Shown: in pieces, positions 47,780 through 56,715 of the stretch
How the letters are laid out: each line of letters starts with the position of its first letter
Position numbering within the stretch: the first letter of the stretch is position 1
Assembly: GCF_000020585.3 (NCBI RefSeq)
Contig: NC_011138.3
Location: 3,512,140 to 3,576,139 of the forward strand
Origin: Alteromonas mediterranea DE
GTDB lineage: Bacteria > Pseudomonadota > Gammaproteobacteria > Enterobacterales > Alteromonadaceae
Direction: 5' to 3'
DNA: 64,000 bases
Notes under the pieces: model-generated
Told to the model about the DNA's origin: nothing
Databases searched by the model: none
What the model saw: only the letters and a program-made list of their open reading frames with translations
Made by a program: the position numbers and the translations under genes

Positions 47780-49840
47780 GTGACGAATATAACTCTAGTA
47801 AAAACACTTATAGCAAGTTCAATTGCATTTAGCATTTCCCCTGCATTGGCACTAGATGACCCAGAGGGAGATATCGAGCACATCAGAGTGCGTGGTGATG
47901 CTTCCATTAAGGACGGCGAGTTTATCTCCGCTTCACAGGGATGGGTTTCAGGCGATACGCTTATCGAGCGGCCAATGCTTCGCGCTGGTGAGATACTTGA
48001 GTTTATACCCGGCATGATGGTGACTCAGCACAGCGGTTCGGGAAAGGCCAATCAGTATTTCCTTCGCGGGTTTAATCTCGATCACGGAACCGACTTTACC
48101 GTAAGCGTAGACGGTATGCCTGTGAATATGCGAAGCCACGGTCACGGGCAGGGTTATAGCGACCTAAACTTCATCATTCCAGAATTTATAGACAACCTTA
48201 GCTACTTTAAAGGCACGTATTACGCCAACATTGGTGACTTTTCCAGCGCTGGCGGGGCGTTCTTCAACTTGCGAGACGCTCTTGAACAGAACCAGCTCTT
48301 TTTAGGCTTAGGTGAATATGGGTTCAAGCGCGCCGTTGCTTTGAATCAGTTTAACGCTGGTGAGAGTCGCGTTGTTACTGCTCTAGAGTATCAAACCTAT
48401 GACGGCCCATGGACTGACGTTGACGAAGATGTAAAAAAGAAGAACGCACATATCCGTTATATTACGCCCTTGCTAGACGGCCAACTCACAGTAACAGGCA
48501 TGGCTTACGACAACAGCTGGAATGGCGCTGATCAAGTTCCTGAGCGCGCTATTCAAAGCGGCTTAATAGACCGGCTTGGCTCTATCGACACTCAAGTGGG
48601 CGGTGAATCCTCTCGCTATAGTTTATCTGCAAACTATACCAGCGACACGTGGAACGCCTCGTTTTATGCTATCGATACCGACCTCAGCCTTTTTTCAAAC
48701 TTCACTTACTTTTTAGATAACCCTGCTCTAGGCGATCAATTTGAGCAAGCTGACGACAGACAAATTTATGGTGGCGAACTATTTACCACCCTCCCCCTCG
48801 CTATTACCGAAGGCAGTAGCCTGACATTAGGCGGCCAGTGGCGTTTTGATGATATTGATAACGTAGGCTTGTACCGCACGCAAAACCTTCAGCGTTTTGG
48901 CACGATTCGAGAAGATGCCATAGAAAGCAACAGCTATGCGTTATTTGCTCAGTCAAACATTGTATTAAGTGATGCACTTAGTCTGTCATTAGGTGGTCGT
49001 TATGATTACTTAGATGTAAACGTCAATAGCGATGTAAACGCAAACAGCGGTAGTGCTGACGATGGTATTTTTACGTTAAAAGCAGGCCTGAAATACTTGT
49101 TGTCTGAACAGCTCACCGCGTTTGCCAATATCGGTCAGGGCTACCACTCAAACGACGCTCGGGGTGCAACCATCAGCGTAGATCCGGTAAGTGGGGATGC
49201 AACCGAACCTTCACCGCTATTAGTAAAGTCTCTTGGTTATGAAGCCGGAGTCAATTTTACCGATAACAAAACTTATAACGTATCAGCTGCATTGTGGCGA
49301 CTAGAACTAGACAGTGAGCTGGTTTACGTCGGCGACGCAGGTTTTACCGAGGCGAGCCGCCCATCGGAAAGACACGGCATTGAAGTAAGTGCCTACTATT
49401 GGATTAGTCACCATGTTACAACTGATATTGAAGCCGCATGGACAAAAGCGAGGTTTAGCGACAGCGTAGAAGGCGAAGGCCGCCATATTGACGGTACAGT
49501 TCCGGGCGTTGTGAGCGCGGGCCTGACGTATTTTCAAAACAGCAACCAGCTTGGGTTTAGCTATACGCTGCGAGGTCGTTATTTAAGTTCTCGCACCGTT
49601 GAAAGCTTCGATAAAATTTCACCGCCATCAACGTTTTTAATGAATGCACAGGTCGCTTATCGTCAGCCTGAGTGGGACCTAACTTTAGAAGTGCTGAATG
49701 CCTTAGACAGTGACGACCATGACATCGACTACTTTTACGCATCAAGGCTGCCGGGCGAGCCAGACGAAGGCGTGGAAGATTTGCATTACCACCCTGTCGA
49801 ACCAAGAAATGTTCGACTTACTTTTACCCTGAAATACTAA
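47780..49840 (+). CDS. TonB-dependent receptor
   Basis: Outer-membrane active transporter. Signal peptide residues 1-25 (cleavage after ALA), a TonB-box-like segment EHIRVRGD, the plug domain (about 50-165, with YFLRGFNLDHGTDFTVSVDG) and a 22-strand barrel ending in aromatic Tyr. The plug contains a His-rich loop, RSHGHGQGY (His120 and His122), which may contact metal. 686 residues. GTG start with GGAAG upstream. The ECF sigma and anti-sigma genes follow, and further downstream a HupE/UreJ-type protein, so metal uptake is a reasonable but unproved guess. Confidence 0.92.
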   Translation: MTNITLVKTLIASSIAFSISPALALDDPEGDIEHIRVRGDASIKDGEFISASQGWVSGDTLIERPMLRAGEILEFIPGMMVTQHSGSGKANQYFLRGFNLDHGTDFTVSVDGMPVNMRSHGHGQGYSDLNFIIPEFIDNLSYFKGTYYANIGDFSSAGGAFFNLRDALEQNQLFLGLGEYGFKRAVALNQFNAGESRVVTALEYQTYDGPWTDVDEDVKKKNAHIRYITPLLDGQLTVTGMAYDNSWNGADQVPERAIQSGLIDRLGSIDTQVGGESSRYSLSANYTSDTWNASFYAIDTDLSLFSNFTYFLDNPALGDQFEQADDRQIYGGELFTTLPLAITEGSSLTLGGQWRFDDIDNVGLYRTQNLQRFGTIREDAIESNSYALFAQSNIVLSDALSLSLGGRYDYLDVNVNSDVNANSGSADDGIFTLKAGLKYLLSEQLTAFANIGQGYHSNDARGATISVDPVSGDATEPSPLLVKSLGYEAGVNFTDNKTYNVSAALWRLELDSELVYVGDAGFTEASRPSERHGIEVSAYYWISHHVTTDIEAAWTKARFSDSVEGEGRHIDGTVPGVVSAGLTYFQNSNQLGFSYTLRGRYLSSRTVESFDKISPPSTFLMNAQVAYRQPEWDLTLEVLNALDSDDHDIDYFYASRLPGEPDEGVEDLHYHPVEPRNVRLTFTLKY

Positions 49841-49865
49841 CCAGATAATAGTATTCAATAGCCAT

Positions 49866-49900
49866 AGCGGTGCTGGCACTCTCGAGTACCGTTATTTTTT
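49866..49900 (+). terminator. rho-independent terminator after the TonB receptor
   Basis: AGCGGTGCT (49866-49874) pairs with AGTACCGTT (49885-49893, with G-U pairs), followed by six T residues. The receptor is probably a separate transcript from the sigma factor. Confidence 0.65.
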
Positions 49901-50009
49901 ATGTGATTGTTCAAAAAGAGTGCTAGTTTAAATACTTAGAGGCAAATATCTGTGTTAACAGCACGTCTCTTTGTGAAGACAGCCGTAACAATAAAAGGTA
50001 GGAGCAACG

Positions 50010-50543
50010 ATGGAACATGAAACTTTGTTCCCTCTGCTGTGTAAAACGGCAGACGGCGACAAAAAAGCCTTCGCAGAGCTTTATAAGATAACCAGTCCGC
50101 AGCTTTATGCGGTTGCTTTAAAGCTGTTAAAGCGACCCGAGCTTGCCGATGAGGCCACACAAGATGCCTATATTAAAATCTGGCATAACGCAGGAAATTA
50201 CCAGCGTGGAAAAGGCACAGTACTTACGTGGATGGTAAGCATTGCACGCTATCGCGCACTAGATTTAATTCGCTATCACAATGTGAGAAACGAAGTTGAG
50301 CTTCACGATGACGCGCCATCGGGCGTTGAAGCCACTCAAGCTGTTAAGCTAGGTGCTGAACAAGCAAAATTAGCGACCTGTTTAGATGAACTTGAGGGCC
50401 CCCAACGACAAGCTATTCACTTGGCTTACGTGAATGGCATGTCGCATCAAGAAGTGGTGAATCACTTAGCATCACCACTTGGTACAATTAAAAGCTGGAT
50501 AAGACGAGGCTTGCAAAGTTTGCAGAGGTGCCTATCACTATGA
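50010..50543 (+). CDS. ECF-type RNA polymerase sigma factor
   Basis: Extracytoplasmic-function sigma-70 factor of 177 residues. Region 2 (about residues 20-88) shows FAELYKITSPQLYAVALKLL and ADEATQDAYIKIW, with the DNA-opening segment TVLTWMVSIARYRALDLIR; region 4 (about 120-172) has the helix-turn-helix NGMSHQEVVNHLASPLGTIK. Its last four bases overlap the start of the anti-sigma gene (ATGA), so the pair is translationally coupled. Likely targets are the flanking receptor and the DUF4331 operon. Confidence 0.94.
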   Translation: MEHETLFPLLCKTADGDKKAFAELYKITSPQLYAVALKLLKRPELADEATQDAYIKIWHNAGNYQRGKGTVLTWMVSIARYRALDLIRYHNVRNEVELHDDAPSGVEATQAVKLGAEQAKLATCLDELEGPQRQAIHLAYVNGMSHQEVVNHLASPLGTIKSWIRRGLQSLQRCLSL

Positions 50544-51274
50544 ATTATTTAAAAGAAGAACGCTTGAACGCGCTGGCAGCGGAATACGTTGTTGGCACCC
50601 TTCGCGGTAAAGCGCGCACGCGCTATCAAAAGTTGATGATGCAGTATCAGGCAGTGAGCGATGCTACAGCACAGTGGGAGCAATATTTAACCGGCTTTGC
50701 AGAAACCCTTCCTCCGGTTACACCACCTGCCAATGTATGGGAGAGCATTCAAATAAAGCTTGGACACGAAGCGGCTAACGACGCTGGTATCGCTACTGGT
50801 GTAAATACGCCGAGTGATTCGGGTCAGGTGCTCGACTTTGAGAAAGAAAAACAAAAACGCTGGAAAAATCTATCCTTTCTTTCTACCGCTGCCGCATTGG
50901 TGTTGGCAGTATTGCTTTTTGTTATGCAGCCTATACCTGCACCAGAGGTATCGCATATTGCCGTGGTCAACAATGCGGACAATACGCCTTTGTGGGTGAT
51001 AGAGGTCTCTGACGAAACTATGAACGTAAAAGTGACAGACGCCTTTGTTGCACTTGCAGATAAAGATTATGAACTTTGGATGGTGCCAGCAAACGGTGAA
51101 GCCCCAATTTCGCTAGGCCTTATGCCTGAAGCTAATGGTGATACAAGAGTGACACCAGATATATTGCTTAGCCAAAGCATTGCAGCACTGGCAGTTAGCC
51201 TAGAGGCGCCAGGTGGCTCGGTAACGGGAGCTCCTACAGAAGTGCTTTATATCGCGCCTATTGTTTCAGTATAA
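50540..51274 (+). CDS. membrane anti-sigma factor (RskA-like)
   Basis: Predicted inhibitor of the sigma factor encoded just upstream. The N-terminal cytosolic domain (about residues 1-75, RLNALAAEYVVGTLRGKARTR at 9-29) is a helical sigma-binding module without the HxxxCxxC zinc motif. One transmembrane helix (about 118-137) leads to a periplasmic beta domain of the RskA type (DYELWMVPANGEAPISLG). The ATG at 50540 overlaps the sigma stop codon and has GAGAGG-like bases before it; a GTG 12 bases earlier is less likely. 244 residues. Confidence 0.87.
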   Translation: MNYLKEERLNALAAEYVVGTLRGKARTRYQKLMMQYQAVSDATAQWEQYLTGFAETLPPVTPPANVWESIQIKLGHEAANDAGIATGVNTPSDSGQVLDFEKEKQKRWKNLSFLSTAAALVLAVLLFVMQPIPAPEVSHIAVVNNADNTPLWVIEVSDETMNVKVTDAFVALADKDYELWMVPANGEAPISLGLMPEANGDTRVTPDILLSQSIAALAVSLEAPGGSVTGAPTEVLYIAPIVSV

Positions 51275-51299
51275 TTTTCAAGAAAAATCTTACACTTAT

Positions 51300-51330
51300 A
51301 AAGGCCACGCATGTGGCCTTTCTTGCTTTT
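51300..51330 (+). terminator. rho-independent terminator after the anti-sigma gene
   Basis: AAAGGCCAC (51300-51308) pairs with GTGGCCTTT (51313-51321), loop GCAT, followed by a T-rich tract. Confidence 0.75.
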
Positions 51331-51435
51331 AACCTTTTATAAAAACTTTTCTCTATTTTTTTAAACATTTTTGCATCCAATCTAAAACCTCGGTCGTTTG
51401 GTCTTTTGAACTCATAAAAAACAGAGAGACCCAAC

Positions 51436-53028
51436 ATGATTCAATTCAAACGCAAAACTTTGTCTGTAGCCGTCGCTGTGACTTGTGCTGCCATTACCGC
51501 TGGTGCTATGGCTTCTAGTCACAGAGAAGCGCCTAATATTACGCGCCACCCAGCACTGGACAGCACTGACTTCTATGCTTTTAATAGCTACGAAGAAGGC
51601 CGTGAAGGTTACGTAACCTTCATCGCAAATTATATTCCACTACAAGATGCCTACGGCGGCCCTAACTATTTTGCTATGGACCCTAACGCACATTACGCCA
51701 TCCATATAGATAGCGACGGTGATGCGGTTGAAGATATCAGCTTTGTTTTTAACTTTAACAATACGCTTGCTGCTGACAATGAAGGTATTGCGCTACCGGT
51801 TGGCCCAGAAGGCGAGCAAAAAATGGTGAAAGTACCGCTTAAAAACGTAGGGAGTATTAGCGCTGATGATTCAAGCGCTGCAAATTTCTCTGAAATGTAT
51901 AGCCTGACGATGGTTAGTGGCGATATGCAAACAGGCACACGCACCACGTTAACGCCAGCTATGGGCGATATGTTTAAAAAGCCGCTAGATTATATCGGTA
52001 ACAAAACCTTCACGAGCGAAGCTGAATACGCCCGCTATGCCGAGAGCTTTATTTATTCATTCAACATTCCAGGTTGTGACGACATGGCTAAGGTGTTTGT
52101 TGGACAACGTAAAGACCCCTTCGTAGTTAACTTGGGTAAAACATTCGACCTTGTGAACTATGTACCTGTTGAAGGTGACAGCTCGCCTGGTGCTGGTGAT
52201 GGCGAAGGGTTCCCGGGCGGTATTACACAAAGCCCGATGAACGATGATTTGGGTGACAAAAACGTGACCGCGCTTTCTATTGAAGTGCCCTCAGCGTGTG
52301 TAACTGATGAAGGCAATGGCGTTATCGGCAGCTGGACAACAGCAAGCTTACCACAAGCGCGCATACTTAACCCAGATGCCACCTTTGAAAAGCCTGAAAC
52401 GAATGGCGGTGCCATGACGCAAGTGTCTCGTTTAGGTAACCCACTGGTTAACGAACTCGTTATTGGCATTGGCGATAAAGACAAGTTCTCTACATCTCAC
52501 CCAAGTGCTGACGGTCAGTTTGCTGATTATGTCACTCACCCTTCACTACCTGAATTGCTAAATATTCTGTTTAAAGATGCGGTGAATACTACGTTAGGTA
52601 CTGATATCGAAACCCTTGCACCCACTAACTTCCCGCGTATGGACTTGGTTACTGCGTTTTTAACCGGCTTTCCGGGTGTGAACCAACAAGCTACCGTAAC
52701 CGCGTCTGAAATGCTTCGTCTGAATACAGGTATTCCAGCAACGCCCGCTGAATCACAGTCTACATTTGGTGTAGCAGGTGATGACTTAGCTGGCTTCCCT
52801 AACGGTCGTCGTCCAGGTGATGACGTGGTAGATATCGCACTTCGCGTAGTGATGGGCCGCTTATGCTACCCCATTCCGGTTGCAGGTGAAGATACAGACC
52901 TAGGGCTTTGTGCCCCCGAAGATGCAAGTGTAGGTAACGTACCTTTCACTGATGGCGCACCTGTGGATGCAAGTATGATTGACAATTCATTCCCGTACCT
53001 TAAAACACCGCTTGCGGGTTCTGAATAG
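51436..53028 (+). CDS. DUF4331 exported protein
   Basis: Secreted or periplasmic protein of 530 residues with a standard signal peptide (cleavage after GAMA) and the DUF4331 signature SSHREAPNITRHPALDSTDFYAF straight after it (Ser and His at 27-29 and Asp near 43). The rest is beta-rich and contains several Asp- and Gly-rich loops (DSDGDAVEDI), two Cys pairs and no obvious catalytic motif. The family has no defined function. It heads a run of four genes (DUF4331, lipoprotein, repeat protein, HupE-type) with short gaps. Confidence 0.88.
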   Translation: MIQFKRKTLSVAVAVTCAAITAGAMASSHREAPNITRHPALDSTDFYAFNSYEEGREGYVTFIANYIPLQDAYGGPNYFAMDPNAHYAIHIDSDGDAVEDISFVFNFNNTLAADNEGIALPVGPEGEQKMVKVPLKNVGSISADDSSAANFSEMYSLTMVSGDMQTGTRTTLTPAMGDMFKKPLDYIGNKTFTSEAEYARYAESFIYSFNIPGCDDMAKVFVGQRKDPFVVNLGKTFDLVNYVPVEGDSSPGAGDGEGFPGGITQSPMNDDLGDKNVTALSIEVPSACVTDEGNGVIGSWTTASLPQARILNPDATFEKPETNGGAMTQVSRLGNPLVNELVIGIGDKDKFSTSHPSADGQFADYVTHPSLPELLNILFKDAVNTTLGTDIETLAPTNFPRMDLVTAFLTGFPGVNQQATVTASEMLRLNTGIPATPAESQSTFGVAGDDLAGFPNGRRPGDDVVDIALRVVMGRLCYPIPVAGEDTDLGLCAPEDASVGNVPFTDGAPVDASMIDNSFPYLKTPLAGSE

Positions 53029-53039
53029 GGAGTACCATT

Positions 53040-53606
53040 ATGCCCATTACAACGAGTTTTTTGAAAAATAGTGCTGGTCAACGCCATTCAGTTAACCAAA
53101 GACACACACATCGATTGTGGATAGTTTCATCGTTGGTTCTTGCACTATCAGGCTGCTTTGATAGCGACGATGATGACGACTATCAAGCACCTGAAGAGAA
53201 TGTAGCACCAGTAGCCGTTGATGAAATGTTGACGACTCAGGCTGATATTGCTTTTGACGGAACCTTAACGGCGACGGATGAAGACGGCGACCCGCTAACG
53301 TTTGGCTTAGGAGAAAATGGCAGCTTAGGCAACGCCGAAGTGAATGCTGACGGTAGCTTTACGTACACGCCTAATGCTCAGGTAACAGGTAGCGACAGCT
53401 TTACCTTTACCGTTTCTGATGGTGTAAACCCTGAGGTTACAGCTACAGTTTCTGTAACTATAGAAGCACAGCAAGTGTCGTTGTCAAGCTATACCCGAGA
53501 CGCCTTTAACCAAGCGCCGACCGATGAACCTTTACCGATAAACGGCAGAGAGTTCACCCAAGATGCTGACGATTCTACATTCGATGACTTGTTGATTGAT
53601 CAATAA
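53040..53606 (+). CDS. lipoprotein with Ig-like/cadherin-like domain
   Basis: Probable surface or periplasmic lipoprotein. The lipobox LSGC gives lipidated Cys39 and is followed by a run of Asp residues, then one bacterial Ig-like/VCBS domain (about residues 58-145) with the marks ATDEDGDPLTFGL, GSFTYTPN and GSDSFTFTVSDG. The last 40 residues are polar and acidic. 188 residues; GGGAG lies eight bases upstream. It starts 11 bp after the DUF4331 gene and is probably an accessory partner of it. Confidence 0.82.
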   Translation: MPITTSFLKNSAGQRHSVNQRHTHRLWIVSSLVLALSGCFDSDDDDDYQAPEENVAPVAVDEMLTTQADIAFDGTLTATDEDGDPLTFGLGENGSLGNAEVNADGSFTYTPNAQVTGSDSFTFTVSDGVNPEVTATVSVTIEAQQVSLSSYTRDAFNQAPTDEPLPINGREFTQDADDSTFDDLLIDQ

Positions 53607-53702
53607 CAAGTACCGAATGCGTGCATTCGCTAGCGGGTTACCAATAGCGAAGAACCCGTGTCAACCGTGAAGCCAGGGACGGCTTTTTTAAGGGAAACAT
53701 TA

Positions 53703-54767
53703 ATGAAGTTTATTAACACGTTTACTTTACGCTTTCTTATTGCTGGCTTAGGGCTCGTTTTACCGTCTGCAGGAAGTTACGCTAGCTCGCAAGATGAAGC
53801 CATGAGCTACGACACCGTTATTGCCACTTGGCAGCCGCGACATGAATCGATTGCGCACTTAAATGAAGCTGAAAAAATACTTACCTCAAGCCGATACTTA
53901 ACGGCGGGTGGAGATGAAAGAGAACGCGTGACGCGTTTTACAAATAGGCTACGCAACAATTTCGACACATTGAACGCAGGCCAAAAAGAGCGCCTTATTA
54001 TTCTAGAAGCCCGGCTTCTTCAAGGTGTACACAAGTTTGAGCAAGCCAAACAACACTTATCTCAAATAACACATTATCGCTCTCCTGCCGCGCAGTTGCT
54101 GCTGGCAGATATCAATATTCAACAGGGCAATACCGCACAAGCAAAGCACTATTGCGAGCAGCTAGTGGGCCAAACCAGTTTTTTAATTGCCTTTACCTGC
54201 ATGGTAAATGCCGATTTCTCGGAAAAGAAAGACGCGAAATTGCTCGAAAAGCTCAACGCTTTCGAGACATACACAAGCGCAGCTAGACCTGATGAAAAAC
54301 AGTGGTTTTATGAAGTACTGGCAGACATGTCACTTCAACTCGGTAACGCCGAAGAGGCCATTCGCTACCTAAATCAAACGGCGTTTAACGCCCTCCCAAT
54401 CAGCGCATTACTGGTTTGGGCTGAAGCTCATTTTAAGCTAGGCGAGTTTGACACCATTACGAACACTTTAGCGGCAGCAGTTTCTGATATATCAACGGTG
54501 GATGATGGTTTACTTTTAAAGTGGGCTAAGGCAGAACGTGCTCAAGGCATTACGTCTTCAAACGTCCAATCTCGCTTAGCGAAAAATATGGAAATACGCG
54601 TATGGCGCGAAGATAGTTCCCATGCTGCACAGGTCGCCACCTACTTCTTAGAGGTGCAACCTAACTACGCACTCGCCTTAAAATTTGCCAAGCTTAACTG
54701 GGAATACGCACAAACAAACAACGACAAACAATTGCTTGAACGCGCCCAAAAGGCAGTGGATGCCTAA
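53703..54767 (+). CDS. exported TPR-like repeat protein
   Basis: Periplasmic helical-repeat protein. A signal peptide (MKFINTFTLRFLIAGLGLVL, cleavage near SYAS) precedes about 330 residues of paired helices with TPR-like spacing, for example QLLLADINIQQGNTAQAKHY, EVLADMSLQLGNAEEAIRYL and LLVWAEAHFKLGEFD. The ATG at 53703 has AAGGGA upstream; a GTG at 53658 would add 15 residues in front of the signal peptide. Likely a scaffold for its neighbours. Confidence 0.78.
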   Translation: MKFINTFTLRFLIAGLGLVLPSAGSYASSQDEAMSYDTVIATWQPRHESIAHLNEAEKILTSSRYLTAGGDERERVTRFTNRLRNNFDTLNAGQKERLIILEARLLQGVHKFEQAKQHLSQITHYRSPAAQLLLADINIQQGNTAQAKHYCEQLVGQTSFLIAFTCMVNADFSEKKDAKLLEKLNAFETYTSAARPDEKQWFYEVLADMSLQLGNAEEAIRYLNQTAFNALPISALLVWAEAHFKLGEFDTITNTLAAAVSDISTVDDGLLLKWAKAERAQGITSSNVQSRLAKNMEIRVWREDSSHAAQVATYFLEVQPNYALALKFAKLNWEYAQTNNDKQLLERAQKAVDA

Positions 54768-54795
54768 TCCAACCAACTATTTCAGTGACCGAACC

Positions 54796-55893
54796 ATGAT
54801 TAGACTTATCGCATTTTTCATTCTTACCGCTCTCAGTTTTCAAACGGTTTCTCATGAGTTAAGTAACGGTTACTTAACGCTTAAAAGCGTGTCTGAAAAT
54901 ACACTTTCAGGGGAGCTTTTGTTAAAGCCTGAAGACATCGGCCGTGTTGCAGGCTTAGACGTTAATAATGACGGGAGTTTGACATGGGGCGAGGTCAACA
55001 GAAACCATAATCTGGCAAGTCGCTATATTCAGAATAACGTCAAGGTAAGCAATAGTGGCACTTACTGCGCCATAAACGTTGCATCGCCAAGCATGCGAGA
55101 TATATCTGCCGAGTCGCTTCTGGTATATCCATTAGAAGTGAGTTGCGCGTATTTAGAAGAGGTGAGCGTACAGTACACGGGTATCGTTACAGACTTCCCG
55201 ACCCACAAGTTGCTCACCTCCATAACCATAAACGATCAATCCTTCGTGTATGTGCTTGACAGTGAGCGCGCAGCCATTACTGTTTCAACCCAAGACAGCG
55301 TCTGGGTCTCTCAGTTTGGTGAAATGGTGTATCAAGGTATCTGGCATATTTTCATAGGGCTCGATCACATTCTCTTTTTAGTCGCTACACTGCTGACCGT
55401 AAACCTTTACAGAAAAAATAAGCGCTGGGTGAAAGAACAGAGCAAAAAGCTCATTTTTAAGAATACCGTAATTTTAGTAAGCACATTTACGCTGGCGCAT
55501 TCAATCACCTTAACCGCTACGGCTCTTGACGTTATAACCCTTGATAGCCGTATTGTTGAACTAGGGATAGCTATTTCCGTCGCAATTACCGCACTAAACA
55601 ATGTATACCCTATGATCATGCGGGTAGGCTTTATAACCTTTGGGTTTGGCCTGCTACATGGTATGGGCTTTGCCAGCGTATTTGGTGATTTAAATGCCCA
55701 AGCGGGGAGTTTAGTGATGAACGTGCTGGCCTTTAACTTAGGGGTTGAAATTGGTCAACTTGCCATTGTTGCTATACTTTTACCACTACTGTTAGCACTT
55801 CGAAGTGTGAAGGTTTACGCCAAAGCGATAATGCCAATTGCATCATCTATCATTGCCGTTGTTGCACTTAATTGGACATTGCAAAGATGGTAA
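54796..55893 (+). CDS. HupE/UreJ-type membrane protein with EF-hand loop
   Basis: Integral membrane protein of the HupE/UreJ_2 group. Signal peptide 1-18, an extracytoplasmic beta domain (about 19-170) holding a canonical 12-residue EF-hand loop DVNNDGSLTWGE (residues 55-66), then six hydrophobic helices with the conserved motifs WHIFIGLDHILFL, LAHSITLTATAL and FGLLHGMGFASVFG. Related HupE/UreJ proteins carry Ni2+ or Co2+. An ATG at 54760, overlapping the previous gene, is an alternative start with a better ribosome site. Last gene of the locus. Confidence 0.85.
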   Translation: MIRLIAFFILTALSFQTVSHELSNGYLTLKSVSENTLSGELLLKPEDIGRVAGLDVNNDGSLTWGEVNRNHNLASRYIQNNVKVSNSGTYCAINVASPSMRDISAESLLVYPLEVSCAYLEEVSVQYTGIVTDFPTHKLLTSITINDQSFVYVLDSERAAITVSTQDSVWVSQFGEMVYQGIWHIFIGLDHILFLVATLLTVNLYRKNKRWVKEQSKKLIFKNTVILVSTFTLAHSITLTATALDVITLDSRIVELGIAISVAITALNNVYPMIMRVGFITFGFGLLHGMGFASVFGDLNAQAGSLVMNVLAFNLGVEIGQLAIVAILLPLLLALRSVKVYAKAIMPIASSIIAVVALNWTLQRW

Positions 55894-55989
55894 AAGTGAA
55901 TATCACACTGAACATTCAGCAAATAGCCAAGACAATATGCGGTATTGAACAATCTTTCGGCACTTAACGATAAAAACCATAAAAAGTAG

Positions 55990-56017
55990 TTGTATAGGCG
56001 CGCCGCATCGCTATAAT
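55990..56017 (+). promoter_or_regulatory. sigma-70 promoter of tRNA-Leu
   Basis: TTGTAT (55990-55995) and TATAAT (56012-56017) with 16 bp between, followed by a start region 29 bp before the tRNA. Confidence 0.75.
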
Positions 56018-56045
56018 GCCAAGCATTGATAGCATATCTATCTAC

Positions 56046-56132
56046 GCCAGAGTGATGAAATTGGTAGACATGACGGATTCAAAATCCGTTGCTAGAAATA
56101 GCGTGCCGGTTCAAGTCCGGCCTCTGGTACCA
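56046..56132 (+). tRNA. tRNA-Leu(CAA)
   Basis: 87 nt with encoded CCA. Acceptor stem GCCAGAG pairs with CTCTGGT (one G-U), anticodon stem ACGGA/TCCGT encloses loop TTCAAAA with anticodon CAA, a long variable arm GCTAGAAATAGC marks a class II tRNA, and the T arm GCCGGTTCAAGTCCGGC is complete. It reads UUG codons. Its 3' part is repeated downstream. Confidence 0.95.
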
Positions 56133-56164
56133 TTCTCTTTTTATTTACTAAGAAGAGAAACAAT

Positions 56165-56189
56165 AAACCGACCTTGAGTCGGTTTTTTT
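56165..56189 (+). terminator. tRNA-Leu terminator, copy 1
   Basis: AAACCGAC pairs with GTCGGTTT around CTTGA, then T residues to 56189. Confidence 0.9.
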
Positions 56190-56302
56190 GTGCCTGAACG
56201 AAATTGAATCGGCACGCCTAAAGCGCGCCGTCCGAGTGTCGGTCCAATCAAAGCCCGGCCTCTGGTACCATTCTCTTTTTATTTACTAAGAAGAGAAACA
56301 AT

Positions 56303-56327
56303 AAACCGACCTTGAGTCGGTTTTTTT
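56303..56327 (+). terminator. tRNA-Leu terminator, copy 2
   Basis: Exact duplicate of the hairpin at 56165-56189, 138 bp further on. Confidence 0.85.
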
Positions 56328-56421
56328 GTGCCTGTGGTTCTAACTTTCTCGTTAAACCACTCCCACAATAAACACCAGGCAAACCTTAACTATTTTTGGG
56401 TAGGTACGTTCAGCTCGGTCA

Positions 56422-56715
56422 TCACTCAAACGCTATAAGTACATCCATGCGCTGGTGCAATATTCTAGCGACCTCTATTCCAGCTTCGGTTTGCCAATAA
56501 TATACAATGTGCTTTTGCGCGGGAAAGCTTCTAGCCGTTTCAAACAGTTCAGGTCTGTTTCTTCCCAAAGTTGGAGTAGTCGCAATCTGAATCATAGTTT
56601 CATGTAGCAGCGACACGTATTTTTTCGCCTGAGACAGACCCCATTTTTCGATGGTCTTGGCGGATATGAGTCGCAAGTCTTCCTCAGCAAGCTCAGATAA
56701 TTTATACCTTGCCAT
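56422..56715 (-). CDS. ParE/RelE-family toxin
   Basis: Type II toxin of 97 residues. The compact alpha/beta RelE-ParE fold is seen in ARYKLSELAEEDLRLI, the Gly-Arg-Asn-Arg-Pro-Glu turn (TLGRNRPEL) and the C-terminal VARILHQRMDVLIAF, which is typical of the ParE branch (gyrase poisons) rather than mRNA interferases. It overlaps the end of the antitoxin gene by 14 bp, antitoxin first, as usual. The target has not been shown. Confidence 0.88.
   Translation of the reverse strand: MARYKLSELAEEDLRLISAKTIEKWGLSQAKKYVSLLHETMIQIATTPTLGRNRPELFETARSFPAQKHIVYYWQTEAGIEVARILHQRMDVLIAFE

Larger units (their letters stand above)
56117..56334 (+). repeat. exact 80-bp direct repeat of the tRNA-Leu 3' tail
   Basis: Bases 56117-56196 and 56255-56334 are identical (80 of 80), period 138 bp. 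Each copy starts inside the T arm, includes the acceptor 3' strand and CCA, and ends just past the terminator. The 58-bp spacer holds the 22-nt linker at 56232-56253 that recurs at 57295-57316. Confidence 0.9.
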
